From contig CACWMK010000021.1 of the NCBI GenBank assembly GCA_902761905.1, positions 1 to 42,511 on the forward strand: a DNA stretch of 42,511 nt, read 5' to 3'. The number at the start of each line of letters is the position of its first letter. Position 1 is the stretch's first letter. The position numbers and the translations under genes are program-made. This document shows positions 41,753-42,511 of the stretch, one piece after another. The stretch comes from an uncultured Prevotellaceae bacterium (GTDB lineage Bacteria > Bacteroidota > Bacteroidia > Bacteroidales > Bacteroidaceae). The notes under the pieces were generated by a model, which searched no databases, had not been told where the DNA came from, and worked only from the letters and a program-made list of their open reading frames with translations.

Positions 41753-41793
41753 CTGAGAATTTGCGATATACATTTTAAATTATATTGCACAAA

Positions 41794-41952
41794 CTTTTCT
41801 GTATGTATCAAGTTACCAAAATCGGCTGCCCTGTATTGAGCAGCCGACTGTGTGAGGTTTTATTTCACAACCTTCTTTCCATCGATTACGTATATACCCT
41901 TAGGCAGGGCTGACGGGTCGGTGGCGCGGGGACGGCCCTGAAGGTCGTAGAT
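41794..41952. repeat. 159-bp direct repeat, copy B (terminator plus C-terminal tail)
   Basis: The partner of 40217-40375. The few differences lie in the terminator loop, one base after the hairpin, and the first half of the tail. The final 12 codons of the tail (PKGIYVIDGKKVVK region) are identical. Confidence 0.9.
41818..41847 (-). terminator. terminator of the right-end gene
   Basis: TCGGCTGC (41822-41829) pairs with GCAGCCGA (41840-41847). TTTTGG follows on the minus strand. Confidence 0.85.
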
Positions 41953-42510
41953 GTACTTTGCAGAGGGACCACTGTTCATCCTTACAGGCGAAATACCTGT
42001 AGTAGTAGAAGAAATAGCCCACATGTCACTATAGTCCTCAGTCCACGTGATATCATCACCATTCTTCACTATTATATAACTGTAAACAGCTCCCTCTTTG
42101 GGACGTACCAATTGCCATTTATAATCATCAGCAGCCTTTGAGCCAACAAATAAGCGGTAGGTTCCATCTGGTACATTCGAGAGATTGCAACTTGGCAACG
42201 ACAGTGAGGTATAAAACCATTGTCCACCTGTTACTGGATTTAATGACATGTCATCCTTGCTTTTTAAAACAATCGTAGTTTCATCATTCTCCAATACACA
42301 TGCAATACTACCAGTGAACTTCTCAGCTGCCGCATCATAAATATTACCACTTATAGTTACTCTCTTGGTAGTAGAACCATAAAATGTGAAAGACAATTCC
42401 TTAGCTGCAATTTGAGATTCGTATGGAATATTGATGGTAGAATCGCACATTCCAAGAATCATGTCCTGACTAGCAGAGAACTCGTAACCTGTGGGATTAA
42501 GTAATGAAAT
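41860..42510 (-). CDS. secreted protein with shared C-terminal tail, N-terminal part outside the window
   Basis: The frame is open to the window edge, giving 216 C-terminal residues. I do not recognise a catalytic domain in the visible part. It holds beta-strands of an immunoglobulin-like kind (ISLLNPTGYEFSASQDMILGMC, VTISGNIYDAAAEKFTGSIACVLEND) and a second region (PDGTYRLFVGSKAADDYKWQLVRPKEGAVYSYIIVKNGDDITWTED) that recalls the C-terminal modules of Bacteroidales C10 cysteine proteases, but this is weak. The end is the same 32-residue tail as in the M6 protease and esterase, with Ala for Gly at one place (YDLQGRPRATDPSALPKG). A secreted T9SS cargo is inferred. The ATG at 42462 is internal and not the start. 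Confidence 0.75.
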   Translation of the reverse strand: MSLLNPTGYEFSASQDMILGMCDSTINIPYESQIAAKELSFTFYGSTTKRVTISGNIYDAAAEKFTGSIACVLENDETTIVLKSKDDMSLNPVTGGQWFYTSLSLPSCNLSNVPDGTYRLFVGSKAADDYKWQLVRPKEGAVYSYIIVKNGDDITWTEDYSDMWAISSTTTGISPVRMNSGPSAKYIYDLQGRPRATDPSALPKGIYVIDGKKVVK

Positions 42511-42511
42511 G

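Noticed and set aside
42460-42462. ATG at 42462 as the start of the last gene
   Set aside because: The frame remains open to the window edge with protein-like sequence before it and no signal peptide after it, so the gene starts outside the window.

Overview
The window looks like chromosomal DNA of a gut- or rumen-type Bacteroidales, most likely Prevotella in the broad sense. The reasons are: promoters with the Bacteroidota -7 element TAnnTTTG (often as TTTGCA just before a start codon) and no convincing Shine-Dalgarno sites; a HU-like/smalltalk gene pair; PorQ of the type IX secretion system (T9SS); and Bacteroidota-typical operons (ftsX-DUF3098-uppP-truB-queA-folK and DUF1599-DoxX-tpiA-SPOR-folE). 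I see no phage, integrase, insertion sequence, CRISPR array or rRNA.

Layout. 1-783: end of a HU-like DNA-binding protein, a palindromic repeat cluster, a 33-residue smalltalk gene missed by length cut-offs, and a terminator. 842-3980 (+): porQ-cmk, then a FadL-type porin. 3993-8295 (-): ftsX, DUF3098, uppP, truB, queA, folK. 8429-9205 (+): a radical SAM protein. 9252-15911 (-): a tripartite RND efflux operon ending in an LpxA-like acyltransferase, preceded by an operator-like palindrome and a leader terminator. 16088-21347 (-): cca, a GH89 alpha-N-acetylglucosaminidase, a HGSNAT-like membrane acetyltransferase and a small beta-barrel. 21348-21660: a structured intergenic region. 21661-29432: an 88-residue orphan (-), an alanine/sodium symporter, a GH5 lipoprotein, a small coiled-coil lipoprotein, then DUF1599-DoxX-tpiA-SPOR-folE and a membrane-anchored unknown. 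29468-33438: GH43 and GH31. 33559-33631: tRNA-Lys. 33699-36153: an AI-2E family transporter and tdk (-) and rsmI (+). 36178-42511: a coiled-coil lipoprotein, an M6 protease, a toxin-antitoxin locus with a broken toxin, an esterase and a partial protein.

Themes. (1) Several intergenic gaps between co-directional genes are filled from stop codon to start codon by tandem heptamers whose sequence differs from gap to gap. In one case the start codon itself lies in the array. (2) Three proteins at the right end share almost the same 32-residue C-terminal tail, probably a T9SS sorting signal. Their tails and terminators are near-identical in DNA, with compensatory changes in the terminator stems. 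(3) The gap upstream of cca holds three 15-bp dyads at an exact 22-bp period with a compensatory stem change, next to a nested inverted repeat. (4) GH89 and HGSNAT-like genes sit side by side, pairing the same two enzyme families that act in human heparan sulfate breakdown. Protein names rest on motif recognition by eye; no database search was possible.
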